From: Pycnopodia helianthoides
Lineage: Eukaryota > Echinodermata > Asteroidea > Forcipulatida > Asteriidae
DNA length: 64,000 nt
Assembly: GCA_032158295.1 (NCBI GenBank)
Contig: CM063253.1
Coordinates: 899,001 to 963,000 of the forward strand
Direction: 5' to 3'
Shown here one piece after another: positions 1 through 11,100 of this stretch. Position numbers and translations under genes: made by a program. How positions within the stretch are numbered: the stretch's first letter is position 1; each line of letters starts with the position of its first letter. The notes under the pieces were generated by a model. It saw only the letters and a list, made by a program, of their open reading frames with translations, did not search any database and was not told the origin of the DNA.

Positions 1-77
1 TGTGATAGGATGGCTCTGTAGAGGTGCTGGTCACCTGTTCCATCTTGCCACTCATCTTCGCTGTACCTTTTAAATAA
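1..77 (-). other. Possible partial exon at the window edge
   Basis: On the minus strand, GGTACAG precedes an open stretch that runs off the window at base 1. Two frames are open; one reads EDEWQDGTGDQHLYRAILS. The pyrimidine tract is weak. It could be the next exon after 694-782, but the frame that the 694-782 exon would impose gives a different peptide (KMSGKMEQVTSTSTEPSYH), so this is only a candidate. Confidence 0.25.
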
Positions 78-693
78 TTTTATATCATGGTAGTTTGTTT
101 ATTCTTTTTTCTTCTTTGTTTTCGTTTATTTCCTTGTTTTTCTTTTGTATTATTTCGCCAGTGAAGAAGTGTAATGAAAAAAAATGTCTGCAAATGGTTC
201 TGGTTGAGCAGAATTATCCATTATTCCTAAAAGTACATGGTCATGCTTGCATGTTTTCCAAACCCCATCAACATCTCATGCATCTTAAACATTTCTTGGT
301 GTTCACCTTTGTATCTGTATCCACTGATTGTAAGAATTTTGCCTCTGAAATACAGAGTAATGGATAGTGAAAATTCCATTGACTGAAGTCTTACTTGTCC
401 AAAAACTAAAATACAGCACAACTTTTATAGGTGTTGTAAGTTTCGATCATATCGAACCTTGGCTTTATAAATGATCAGTGATTTCAATATAAACTAAAAA
501 TCTAAGACATCTTCTTTAAGATATTTCAATTTTATTGCCATGGCAGTGTGTTCTGTTGATGAAAGTAGGCAATTAGACATAAAAAAAATGTATTTTCATT
601 TTAGTAAAGCATTTGTAAAAAGCTTCCAGATTGTGGAGGTTTAATAGACAGTTTTTTGATAATAAAAAAACACAAGAACTGATGATAACTTAC

Positions 694-782
694 CCAGATA
701 GATATACTCTTCCTGCTTGGTACTTTCCTCAGCTGGATTGGACCAAGTTTCCATGATGGCTAATGATTCTGTCCAGCAGCAG
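694..782 (-). other. Possible coding exon of an unrecognised minus-strand gene
   Basis: A minus-strand segment of 89 bases lies between a good acceptor (TGTCTTTACAG) and a good donor (GTAAGTT). Only one frame is open; it includes TESLAIMETWSNPAEE and KQEEYIYL. I do not recognise the protein. A diverged copy of this segment and its surroundings lies at 2.4-3.3 kb without matching splice sites. It may instead be an untranslated exon. Confidence 0.35.
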
Positions 783-1687
783 CTGTAAAGACAAAAGGAT
801 AACGATACAGGCAAGGTAACAAAAAAAACATATTGACTCCAAAGACATGATGGGATAGTTTCTTTTCTTATGTGTCCCACTTCAGATGTAGAGTTCTTAA
901 ACTACCATCAAGATCTAGCATTCTGAGATTGACACCAAGACATATCCATCGAAAGATTTTAAAATGTTGGAAACACAAAATAATACCTCATTCCTCTTTG
1001 ATGTTTTATTCTGTGTATGAACAACTACCATAGGTTATGTCTGTTGAGGTTGGGGGAATAACTCAAGGTGTGACACACAGCTCACAGTGAGACACTCACA
1101 TAACATGTGTTCATGATCTGAATAACAAGTATAAGGTTTACTGTTTCATGTAGCCTTGATGCATCAAAACCAACTCTTACTTTGGTGGTAAATTTGCTTT
1201 CAATCTTCAGGTTTTGTGAAAGACTGTAGACTAAAATTTAATAAAAAGACAAATGTGCATTTTGCTTTAGATTTTGCTTGATTACAAAAACCAATATATT
1301 TCAGTCCCCCAGGCAAAACTACAACCAACAAGAAACAGTTCCAGTGCCAGCGTTTGGTTGAATTGGAGTGTTCAAAGTAGTTTCAACCAAAAAAAGTTGA
1401 TGCTGTTTAAACCTTAAGTTTCAGCATGTATAATCTACTCAATCTTTGAGATGCTTTTCCTTCTGTGAAAACTTCTATATTTGGGAGAATAAATTTTATA
1501 GTGAACACTTCGTGCAGAGAGTTGCAATCTGCAGACATCATCTAGTAGAAACTGAGTGTACCTTTTTTATGACACTTTGTTCTTTGGTAACATTCGAGTT
1601 GTGTTGCTATAGATGTACAGATGGCAAACTGAAAAAATGGCTGAAATCAACCAGGAGGCTACAATGGGTGCCTGAGTCATCATGCTG

Positions 1688-1965
1688 TGATAATAATAAT
1701 AAATCATTTATAGAGCGCAGAAACTATGTTTATATATTCTACTGCGCTTCAAGAGCTCTTAGATGCTATGCCACTGCACAAAGCTATACAAATCAAAGCA
1801 TGAACATAATATAATTAAATCTATGTTTAAGATAAATGGGTTTTTACTTTTAATTTAAAGCCTTCTATAAATGATTGAGACTTTCTAATATCCACAGGTA
1901 GCTTATTCCATAATCTAGGAGCTGCGCAAAGAATGATCGATCACCTAAGGTTACTTTTGTTCTAA
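1688..1965 (-). mobile_element. LINE 3' end, CR1/L2-type reverse transcriptase C-terminus
   Basis: On the minus strand one frame reads AAPRLWNKLPVDIRKS and then FKLKVKTHLS before a stop, the typical C-terminal end of CR1/L2/RTE-like ORF2 proteins. A short 3' tail follows, ending in an ATT microsatellite at 1688-1700. It is a dead 5'-truncated copy. Confidence 0.7.
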
Positions 1966-2169
1966 ATTGGGTGATTTGTAAGGATTGTGCACAGTTGATA
2001 CTCGGCTCAAGGTTTAAAACTATAAGATAAAAAATCAATGCTTAAGTAACTTTTCTTCCTAAAAAAACTTATCAAGAACATTTGATCTAAATACAACACT
2101 GCTTCACATTGTCAAAAACATTTTCTAATAAACACATTACTGCCATTTAAGTAAATAGACCTTGATCTA

Positions 2170-2315
2170 CCTCCATCCTCCGTCCTCCATCGTCCATCGC
2201 CCTTCGTCCTTCGCCCTTGGTCCTTCGCCCCTCGTCCTTCATCCTTCGCCCCTCGTCCTTATCCTTCATCCTTCGTTCTTCGTCCTTCGTCCTTTGCCCT
2301 TCGTCCTTCGTCAAT
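2170..2315. repeat. CCTTCG-type imperfect minisatellite
   Basis: About 145 bases of degenerate CCTTCG/CGTCC units, pyrimidine-rich on the plus strand, inside the second copy of the left-edge duplication. Confidence 0.75.
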
Positions 2316-3414
2316 AAGACGACCAGACTAACAGACGACCAGACTAACAAGTTCCATGATGGTCTAATAAGATTCTGTCCACAGCGGCTTATATAAAAGC
2401 AGTTTCTTTTTAAGAAGATTCCATTGATGCTTGGTATCTTCCCCAACTAAATCCAAGTTCTATGATGGCTTCATAAGATTCTGTCCATGATGGCTCAATG
2501 AGATTTTCTAAACACAAGGGATGAAAAAACTTGAACAATTACAAAGAACCAAATCTGAATCACAAAACATGATTAGTTAGTATATTTTTTCAGTGTCTTA
2601 CTTGACATGTTGATGTAGATGTCCCATAAAAATCAAGCATTCTGAGATTGACACTAAGAAAGACATATCATAAACAGGAACCGGACCTGCAAGGTTTACA
2701 GTGCAACATTTAAGTGTTTTGACATGGTCTGAAAGACCAGGTTTACAACTTGCAGTAAGGTCTTACTTGTATGCTTGACGTTTCAAAAACATCTTCCAGG
2801 AAACGTTTTATGCCATTTTTGTTGTCCATCTACAAGCTTTGTGAATGGCTGTTTTGATTTGGCTCTTACTTGATTATAAAACCAATATGTGTCAGTACAA
2901 CAGCCCAAACCAAAATCATTAAGAAGAAAATATCAGCGCCAGAGTGTGGGTTGGTTGTTCAAAGAGCATTTTAGCCATTTGAGGGAAAATAAATGCTGTT
3001 TAAACCTTTGGTTTTAGTTTCCATTCATGAGTTATTCAACTTTTTAACTTGTTATGAAAATTTAGGAGAAACGTCTTGTTCATGAATTTTATTGTTGTAT
3101 TCTCCAGGGCTCTTCTTATAAAATCTTAAAGTACCTTCTATGTTGTCCTTGCATAACAGCAAAGTTTTGTTGCTCTACATGTAGCTGCATAGATGACTGT
3201 TCTGACTGAAAACTTGGCTGACATCAAACACATCGGCTAAGGGTGCCTGAGTCATGGTGTGGCTGTAGCTGTGCTGTTTGTTTGACGTGTGGTAGATAGA
3301 GGCTGACACTTGCTTTGATGTGTAATCCTGTAAAACATATAGCATCATTTCTTTTTAAACATAAACTGTACTCTCAAGTTGTCAAGATCGTTGAGACAAT
3401 TCTAATATCAACTC

Positions 3415-3615
3415 TCGAAAATCATTTGATTTTCACCAAAAACTTGCGATTTTTTTAAAACAAATTTTAGCAGTCCGGCTATCTACAAGTACGTGGGCAT
3501 TCAATCGGTAAGTTTCACGATCTAAAACATCATATGGCGAAAGAATAGGTTTGCAGTGGTGCTAGGGCCAAGGATACGGACAATGACGGAGTGGATTGGC
3601 CCTATTCTGCTATTC
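3415..3615 (+). repeat. Interspersed repeat G, copy 1
   Basis: Matches 29670-29862 in inverted orientation over about 190 bases. Shared blocks include TTTTCACCAAAAAC, GGCTATCT and GATTGGCCCTATTCT. No inverted termini were recognised, so the class is unknown. Confidence 0.6.
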
Positions 3616-5108
3616 ATATTACAGTCAGTTTCCCTGTTCCGGTTCAGACCCGGTTCCGGGTCAGTCAACTTTGCAACCACCACATTATTAGTTAACATCT
3701 TACAAGTCACAGAATTTTAAGTAATTATAAAGAATAACATTTCGTCCGATACCAGCTAAAATTTCAAGTGCATTACCATTATCGGTAAATAAACTATGGC
3801 CTTTTTTCTTACGAAGGTTGACGATAACGATATTAAAAGTAAATAAAAAAGGTAGTCAGTAGTTCAAACTTCTCCCCTTCCAAATTTGAATGTTTGAGCA
3901 GATAACACTCAAGTTATTGTGGTTATGAGTGTTAATATTGACACAAATACTGTGCAGGCGTTAATTTGCTCCATAGATTATCTAAAGTTGGGTTTACTTG
4001 ACAGAAAATTATGCCTGTCTAAAATTCCGGAGGCGGCCGCCACTTTAATCGCCCCGAATTAAAAAATTTTGGTCTTACCTGTCCAGAAGGAGTGGAGAAA
4101 AATATCCTAAGTATGAATAGGCCGTTGGAAAAATTGGAAAGGCGTGAAAAAGGGGCCGAAAACCGGCCTGCGCGACGTGAGAAAATGGCCCAACGCCATT
4201 TTGTATCGTTTTCCTACTGTGTGTGTGTTCGCGCGTTTTCAATTTCTCCAATCAGTCGGTCATCGTTCATGCGCGATGGAAATTCGATAGGACTGTTCGG
4301 TTTCAGGGATGGGTAAACGCAGATGTTTAGGGGGGAAATTAGAACTAGGTACATTAGCACACGTGTGATGATGATATGAATGTCCGTAAATTAGGATATA
4401 AATTGCACTGATGTTTTTATTTAATAACGCGCACGGAATCTGTTAAGACCGCCATTTTATAGACCCATTGCAAACGCGCAGCGCACTTGAACGCGCACCT
4501 CCTGGTCGTCATTTTGGGTTAATAAATAGAGCAAGTGTTTCAATAAATGGCAATAGTTGTTGTTTGTTATTATTGACTTTTGGTGATTACCTGCGTCTTC
4601 TGTCGAACTTTTTTTTTTTATCGTTTCCCCTATGAAATCCATTTATCGTAGAATTTTTTCCCTACCCCAATAGATTGGAAATATCCTCATAAATAAATTG
4701 AAAAAAAATAAATAAAAAAAAGCTTCAGAAAGTGGCGGCCGCCTGCGGAAATTTTTCCCCCAAAATACCCGAGGTCTGCTTGAAATTTGCACCCATTCTC
4801 CAGCCGGCTATTTGCTGTGATCATAGAGTGATTTAATGTGATTTCCGATTACCTTTCTACACGGACAGCTCAGAGATGGCAAACAGATTCTTAATCCGAG
4901 TTAAAAATATATCAAATTATTATGTTGTGATTACGCCCCCTTGAGGGCTGATAATGTCATGTTTTGACGCCCTCTCTTGTTACTAAAACTTTTAACGAAT
5001 GGCCACTTATGTTTTATGAATGATTAAAACTTTGAAAGCATTTGCGGTTGCACATTGCTCATGTTTGTTGCCCTATTTTGGAGCAATTTTAACCGTCTTG
5101 AAGTAGTC
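3616..5108. other. Gene-free stretch upstream of the CCDC152-like gene
   Basis: Holds the inverted-repeat element at 4021-4757. The 350 bases before 5109 presumably hold the promoter; no TATA box or other firm motif is seen. No supported coding sequence. Confidence 0.5.
4021..4757. mobile_element. Inverted-repeat element with GGCGGCCGCC termini
   Basis: Near-perfect inverted arms of about 24 bases lie at 4022-4046 and 4731-4756, sharing AGGCGGCCGCCACTT and AAATTCCG-like ends, about 735 bases apart. The interior has no transposase-like ORF. It sits about 350 bases upstream of the CCDC152 start codon, so it may affect that promoter. Confidence 0.55.
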
Positions 5109-8100
5109 ATGGATACAAGTTCTCATAGACAGAATAGGCAGGTGGACGTAAATCAGCTTTCCAAAGATTTCACGGCTTGGTACGGGGTAAGTACGCAACG
5201 TTTCGTGATGTCAAATTAGTACTATTTCTGTTTTAGTCATGTTATTGTTACTACTCCTACACTAATGTTAGTGTTTCGAACATTAATGTTTTGTGGATAA
5301 AGAAAATTATCCAGTTGAAATGATGTTATTGTTGACTGAGTGTTAACACGAACATAAAACAATAAATAAATAAATAAATAGACAAGTAAATGAAATAAAT
5401 GAAATAAATGAATAAACAAATTAATAAAATATGTAAACTAAAACATTCGAAAAATGATGTAAAGAAAATGCTTACTTCCGTCCACAAGTTGCGATACAAC
5501 AAAAAAGTTGCAAGGCTTAGCGGTTTTTAGCCCCCTGCATTGAACAGTATCACAGTAATATTAAAATAAAAAATAAAACATATAAAATAATGTTATAATT
5601 GAAATGTAAATGACGTAATGGTAATGAAAACTAACTTGTATTTTGCTAAACTAAGTTTTTAAACTATTCTATTCTGCCATTCAAAGGCCTACCTTGAATT
5701 CCACTGTTTGTCATGCATGTTTGTCATTTACTTGAGGAATTGATGTGTATGTAATAATAGTAATTTAGTATTAACTTAGTGTCAGTCATCACACAAGCAC
5801 GAGTGGAATAAGTAAACAAAACATAGACACGGACTGTGCAATATGGAATATCACGCTGTTGTTGCCATGGACATGGATCGACCAATCCGAATCGAGGATT
5901 CAAGTTTGATTGAAGAGTATTTCAACGCTAAACCCAGCTAGTTCGCTGGGAGATCACTTTCTTTCCAATTTATTTCAGAAATATCAGGATTTAGTTCTCC
6001 AGAACAACACGCTACAGGAGGAAATTCAGGCATTGAGCAGCCAAGCTAAGTTGGATAAGAAGACAGAGAAAACCTCACAAGATGGTGAGTATCAGGGCCC
6101 AATTTCATAAAACTGTTTAGCAGAAAATAGTGCTTAAAGACCCTGTACACTATTGGTAAGATCGAAAAACACAATGTTCACATTCACACATAACTTACAT
6201 GATTTAAAGTAAGTAATGGTAGAAAGGGTTCCTTAAAATATTTCTGCCTAAAATGCTATCGTTTCTGAGAAACGAGTAAAACAATAGTAATTATCGCGCG
6301 CGATAATTTGAAAAAACAGAAAACACACTAAGATCTCTTTTCACTATTTTCTCGTGACCTCGATGACCAATTGAGCTCAAACTTTCACAGGTTTGTTTGT
6401 TCATGCATATGTTGAATCACACAGAATGTGGACACTGATTTTGAGTTGTTACCAAAAGTGTACAATACCTTTAACACATTTCTTTGCTAAGCGAAAAATG
6501 AGTGGGGTACCAGTCGCAACAATGTCAACTTTATGGAATGCTGGCTGGTAGCCAGTTTCTGGTTTTAAAAGCAATATTTTTTTGTGCTTAGCATTTTTTT
6601 GTGCTTACAGGCTTTATGAACTTGGGCCCATGTGAAGTGGTACTGTGCAATGACCATTGGCAGTAGTCAAGTTATTAGAATGTAAGGAATGTTGACTGGG
6701 GTAATAAGGTCCAAGCGCCATTGTCAAAACAGGTGAATACCTTTGCTACATGAGCGTCCATTAAAACTATTCTACAAAGTTACAAAAATATGTTATATGC
6801 CCTTAACACTAGCCCGGCGTACATTGTCTAGTAAAAATGCTATGGGCTAGTAAACACCACTTCTTAACTTGCCCTGTGGGCTACTAAAAACTGTGCAACC
6901 TACTTGTTTAAAATGCTAATTTCTTCCTTTTCAGATGTGAATAATTAATGTATAAAATGTGTTAATCCTTATTGAGTGTGTGAATATAACTAATTAAACT
7001 GGTTGTGATCATTAGCATTAACACATCAGAACATTACATTCATTGCAATTCCTGTTTAAAATCTGGGCTACTAAAACTTCCTGGGGGCAAGTAAAATGCA
7101 GAGTTTACTGGCCCGGCCGGCTACTTTACAAAAAGCTTAAGCGCAAGGCCTGTTTATAAGTCTAACTGCCCTACGTATACCCCATGGCATACAGTAAATG
7201 TTTAAGACACCACTGAGGACTAAAGGATTTCAATAAACGACAGTATGCATAGAATGAGTGTATCGACTAGTTATAAAAGATCTAGACATTGAAAACACTC
7301 GGCATGAATGGAAGAAAATAAAAAATAGCAAGTTTTGCAGTGTATTATGATTGGCATGCAGGCAAGGGGAGAGTGAGACACTGGGTGTATGTGAGACGTA
7401 GTTGAATTGGAGTAGTAAAATGGGGAGGGATGGGATGAAAGGGAGGAAGGGGAGGGGATGTTAATGGTGTAAATTAGAACAACTCTACAAAGTTACAAAA
7501 AAACACTGTGTGAAACAAAAAGAACATGTTTGAACTACCATTATAATAATAATAATGATAATACCAACAATAACATGCATGGATGCACTAGGGCATCAAT
7601 CAAAGACAACGAAAGGTAGGCCTACATTTGTATCTTATTAAAATAAATGATGAAGGTTTATGTCATTATTATAACAATGACCCTGAAACAATGTGCAAAT
7701 TATTTGAGCCATACAATTAGAAAGTGCAAATCAAGCACCTGTAGGCCTACTTGTTAAGGCCTTTTTTGTTTATTTATTTATTTTCTTGTTGATTGGTGCT
7801 TAGCAGAAGGACGCCATTAAAGCAAGTGTGTAAGGGAAAGGTTCATTAGTAATATTATGTCCACAACAAATGTAAAGGATCTATTTTGAGTGAATAAATG
7901 TCTAACTTTTTGTTTTGCAGAGTTGAAGCATCTGCTTGAGATTGTATCAATACTTCAGGACAGTATAACCAAGAAATGCAATCTGGAAGGTCAATAATTT
8001 CATTATCTGTTTGTTTGGCAATTGTTTGTAATTAATCAATTCATAATTGTCAAATTATTCCCTAATGTAAAGTTCTTACAAGAAATACTGTCACATGAGT

Positions 8101-11100
8101 ACTTTTATCAATTTATGAAATGTCACAAGTAAAAAATTTGTGGCTTCTGGCTCTCTTAAAGACACTGGACACTATTGGTAATTGTCAAAGACCAGTCTTC
8201 TCACTTGGTGTATCTCAACATATGGATAAAATAACAAACCTGTAAAAACTTGAGCTCAATTGGTCGTCGAAGTTGCGAGATAACTATGAAAGAAAAAAAA
8301 AACATGTCACACGAAGTTGTGTGCTTTCAGATGGTTGATTTCGAGACCTAAAAATCTAATACTGAGGTCTCGAAATCAAATTCGTGGAAAATTACTTCTT
8401 TCTCGAAAACTATGTCACTTCAGAGGGAGCCGTTTCTCACAACATTTTATACTGTCAACCTCTCCCCATTACTTGTTACCAAGTAAGGTTTTATGCTAAT
8501 AATTATTTTGAGTAATTACCAATAGTGTCCACTGCCTTTAAATACAACAGAATGAGAATGGTTTGATACAACAAAAGGCCCCCCTCCCCATTTGTTTCTT
8601 TTCCACTGCTTGTCCCCTCAAAAAGAAAATGTCAATTACGCCACTGGTGAGGATATACCAAAACTAAACCACTCATGTCTTCTAGACAGATGAAAACAAA
8701 GAACTCAAGGAAACAATCAAGGGACTGGAAGAGGACATTGATGCTTTAAAAGAGGTAAATTGTATTGCCTTGTAAATTCCCTTCTAATTACTTGGAGAGG
8801 AATAGACGACAAACAGAGGACCAATTGAGTAAACTGCTCCCACTATCAATGCCAGTACATATTTAATCAAAATGATCCCTGCACAAACCTCATCTATACC
8901 GCTTCTGTCAGCCAAAACAGAAGACTGGGTAATATTAAAGGAACATTACACAATTGGTAATTGTAAAATATACTTTTGATCACAGATTTACATAAAACTT
9001 ACACGGTCTAATGATGATGATAGTAGAAAACATCCCTTGAAATATATCTGTCTGAAATGCCATATTTGATGAGAAATGAATAAACTAATTTTCCGATTGG
9101 AGTTTATCGCTCAGTGAGCGTATATTTGATGAGAAATGAATAAACTAATTTTCCGATTGGAGTTTATCGCTCAGTGAGCGTTTTATTCATTTGTTGAACC
9201 TATATAATTTCATGCAAATGTGTAATCGGTTTTTCACTATTTTCTCGTGACCCAGATGGCCGATCGATCTCAAACTTAGTACAGGTTTGTCAGTTTATGT
9301 ATATGGTGGATTACATAAAGTGCTTACACTGCCAGCAACTGTTTTGTTAGCAAAAACCAATTCTGTAAAGTTCCTTTAAGCAAAACCTTTACTAAAGTAG
9401 TTCAATCAGTAATAATTACTTTCTGTACCTCCAATCTTTAGGAAGGTAAACAAGCCATCACTACAGCAGAGAGACAGCTAGAAGAAGCCCATGCTGAACA
9501 CATCGCCCAGATAGAGAAAGCCCATCAACAGGCCATTATGCTAAGTCAGATCATTAACTGAAAACAATCTTTCTAATCTCTAACCCATTATTTTTTTAGT
9601 CAATTAACTTAATTGAAATGGTTACTTTACAGCACTAAGTCATTTGATTAGTGTGGATTTTGAACCCCCCCCACACATTTTTCTCCATTTTCCTCAAATA
9701 AATAAGATACCAGACTGTGAGTTGTCAGGACTTGTCCTGGTTTTAAGGCCGTTTCCGAAATGACGGCTACGGCTAGGGCTACGACTGTTGCTATGGGTGT
9801 TGCTAAGGACATCCTATACTTCAACGCATGATGACGCGGAAATCTAGCCGTAGCTGTAGCCGCTAATTCGGACACGGCCTAAGATTTGTTCATATGTCTT
9901 CTACATTGCCTTCAAAATATCTTGAAGGAAATGACCCAACCACCAAGGAAAGAAAGACACAGCCCTTGATGTTTTTTAAACATCACATCGTGTACAGTTG
10001 TGTTTATCGTAATCTGTAAACCATCTAAAATGTACCTGTCTGGAGGGACAATGACGTCTCTCGCAGAGGCCGAACCCATTTTTGTGATTCTTTATCACTG
10101 ACTGTTGAGTTTTATACAACCGCTCTGGCCTTAAAGCAGCAAACATGCAACTTTTCAGCTGATTAGCTAGTTTTCTTTAAAGGAACATTACAGAATTGGT
10201 AAGAAAAAACTTGTAGAATATACTTTTTGATCACAGATTTACATAAAACTTACACGGTCTAATGATGATGATAGTAGAAAACATCCCTTGAAATATTTCT
10301 GTCTGAAATGGCATATTTGATGAGAACTGAATAAACTAATTTTCCGATTGAAGTTTATCGCTCAGTGAGCATTTTATTCATTTGTTGAATCTATATGATT
10401 TCATGCAAATGTGTAATCGGTTTTTCACTATTTTCTCGTGACCCAGATTTTGGATCTATCTCAAACTTCGACAGGTTTGTCAGTTTATGTATATGGTGGA
10501 TTACATAAAGTGCTTACACTGCCAGCAAATGTTTTGTTAGCAAAAACCAATTCTGTAATGTTCCTTTAAATACAAAAATTTAAAAATAGTATACGTAGAA
10601 AACCAAAAACACTTCACATAGTTCTGCGTGCATGGGCATTTCCTCCTGTTACAAAGTTGCTTCTTAAGAGTTTAAAGTGACAGCATTTCAAAAAGTATTT
10701 CTGAATTGGGAAAAACATCGATGGTGTTTTTAATAGTCATTATAACATGCATGAGCATTTCCAAACCGACTCTTATTTTACCTTCAACCAAAAGAATAAA
10801 AAAGCTGTTGTTCCAAATGATTTTCTTGATATCTTATTAAATGTTGAAATCAATTCTTGATAAGTATAATACAATAAGCAAACATCAACTCATCCAGTCA
10901 CAAATTATTGAGAAAACCAGAGTCATGATACCTGGTTGGAAACTGTAATGCCAGTGACCATGGAATTGCCCATTTATGCCTTAATGAGCTTTCTCATCTT
11001 ATCAATTTTGTTTTATGATAAAATTTTGTCTTCATCTTTTTCATAATGTTGATTTTCTCTCCCTGCAGAGGAGGAAGAGCTGAGAGTTCTTGAGAAGAGT

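Larger units (their letters stand above)
640..3270. repeat. Old tandem duplication of a roughly 1 kb segment
   Basis: The stretch about 690-1690 is repeated, diverged, at about 2400-3270 in the same order. Matching landmarks: GACAGAATC near 765 and 2480; CATTCTGAGATTGACAC near 918 and 2638; AAACCAATAT near 1287 and 2879; ATGCTGTTTAAACC near 1400 and 2994; GGGTGCCTGAGTCAT near 1667 and 3240. The first copy is cut at its end by a LINE 3' fragment. A third partial copy of the exon-like piece lies near 2345-2385. Confidence 0.7.
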
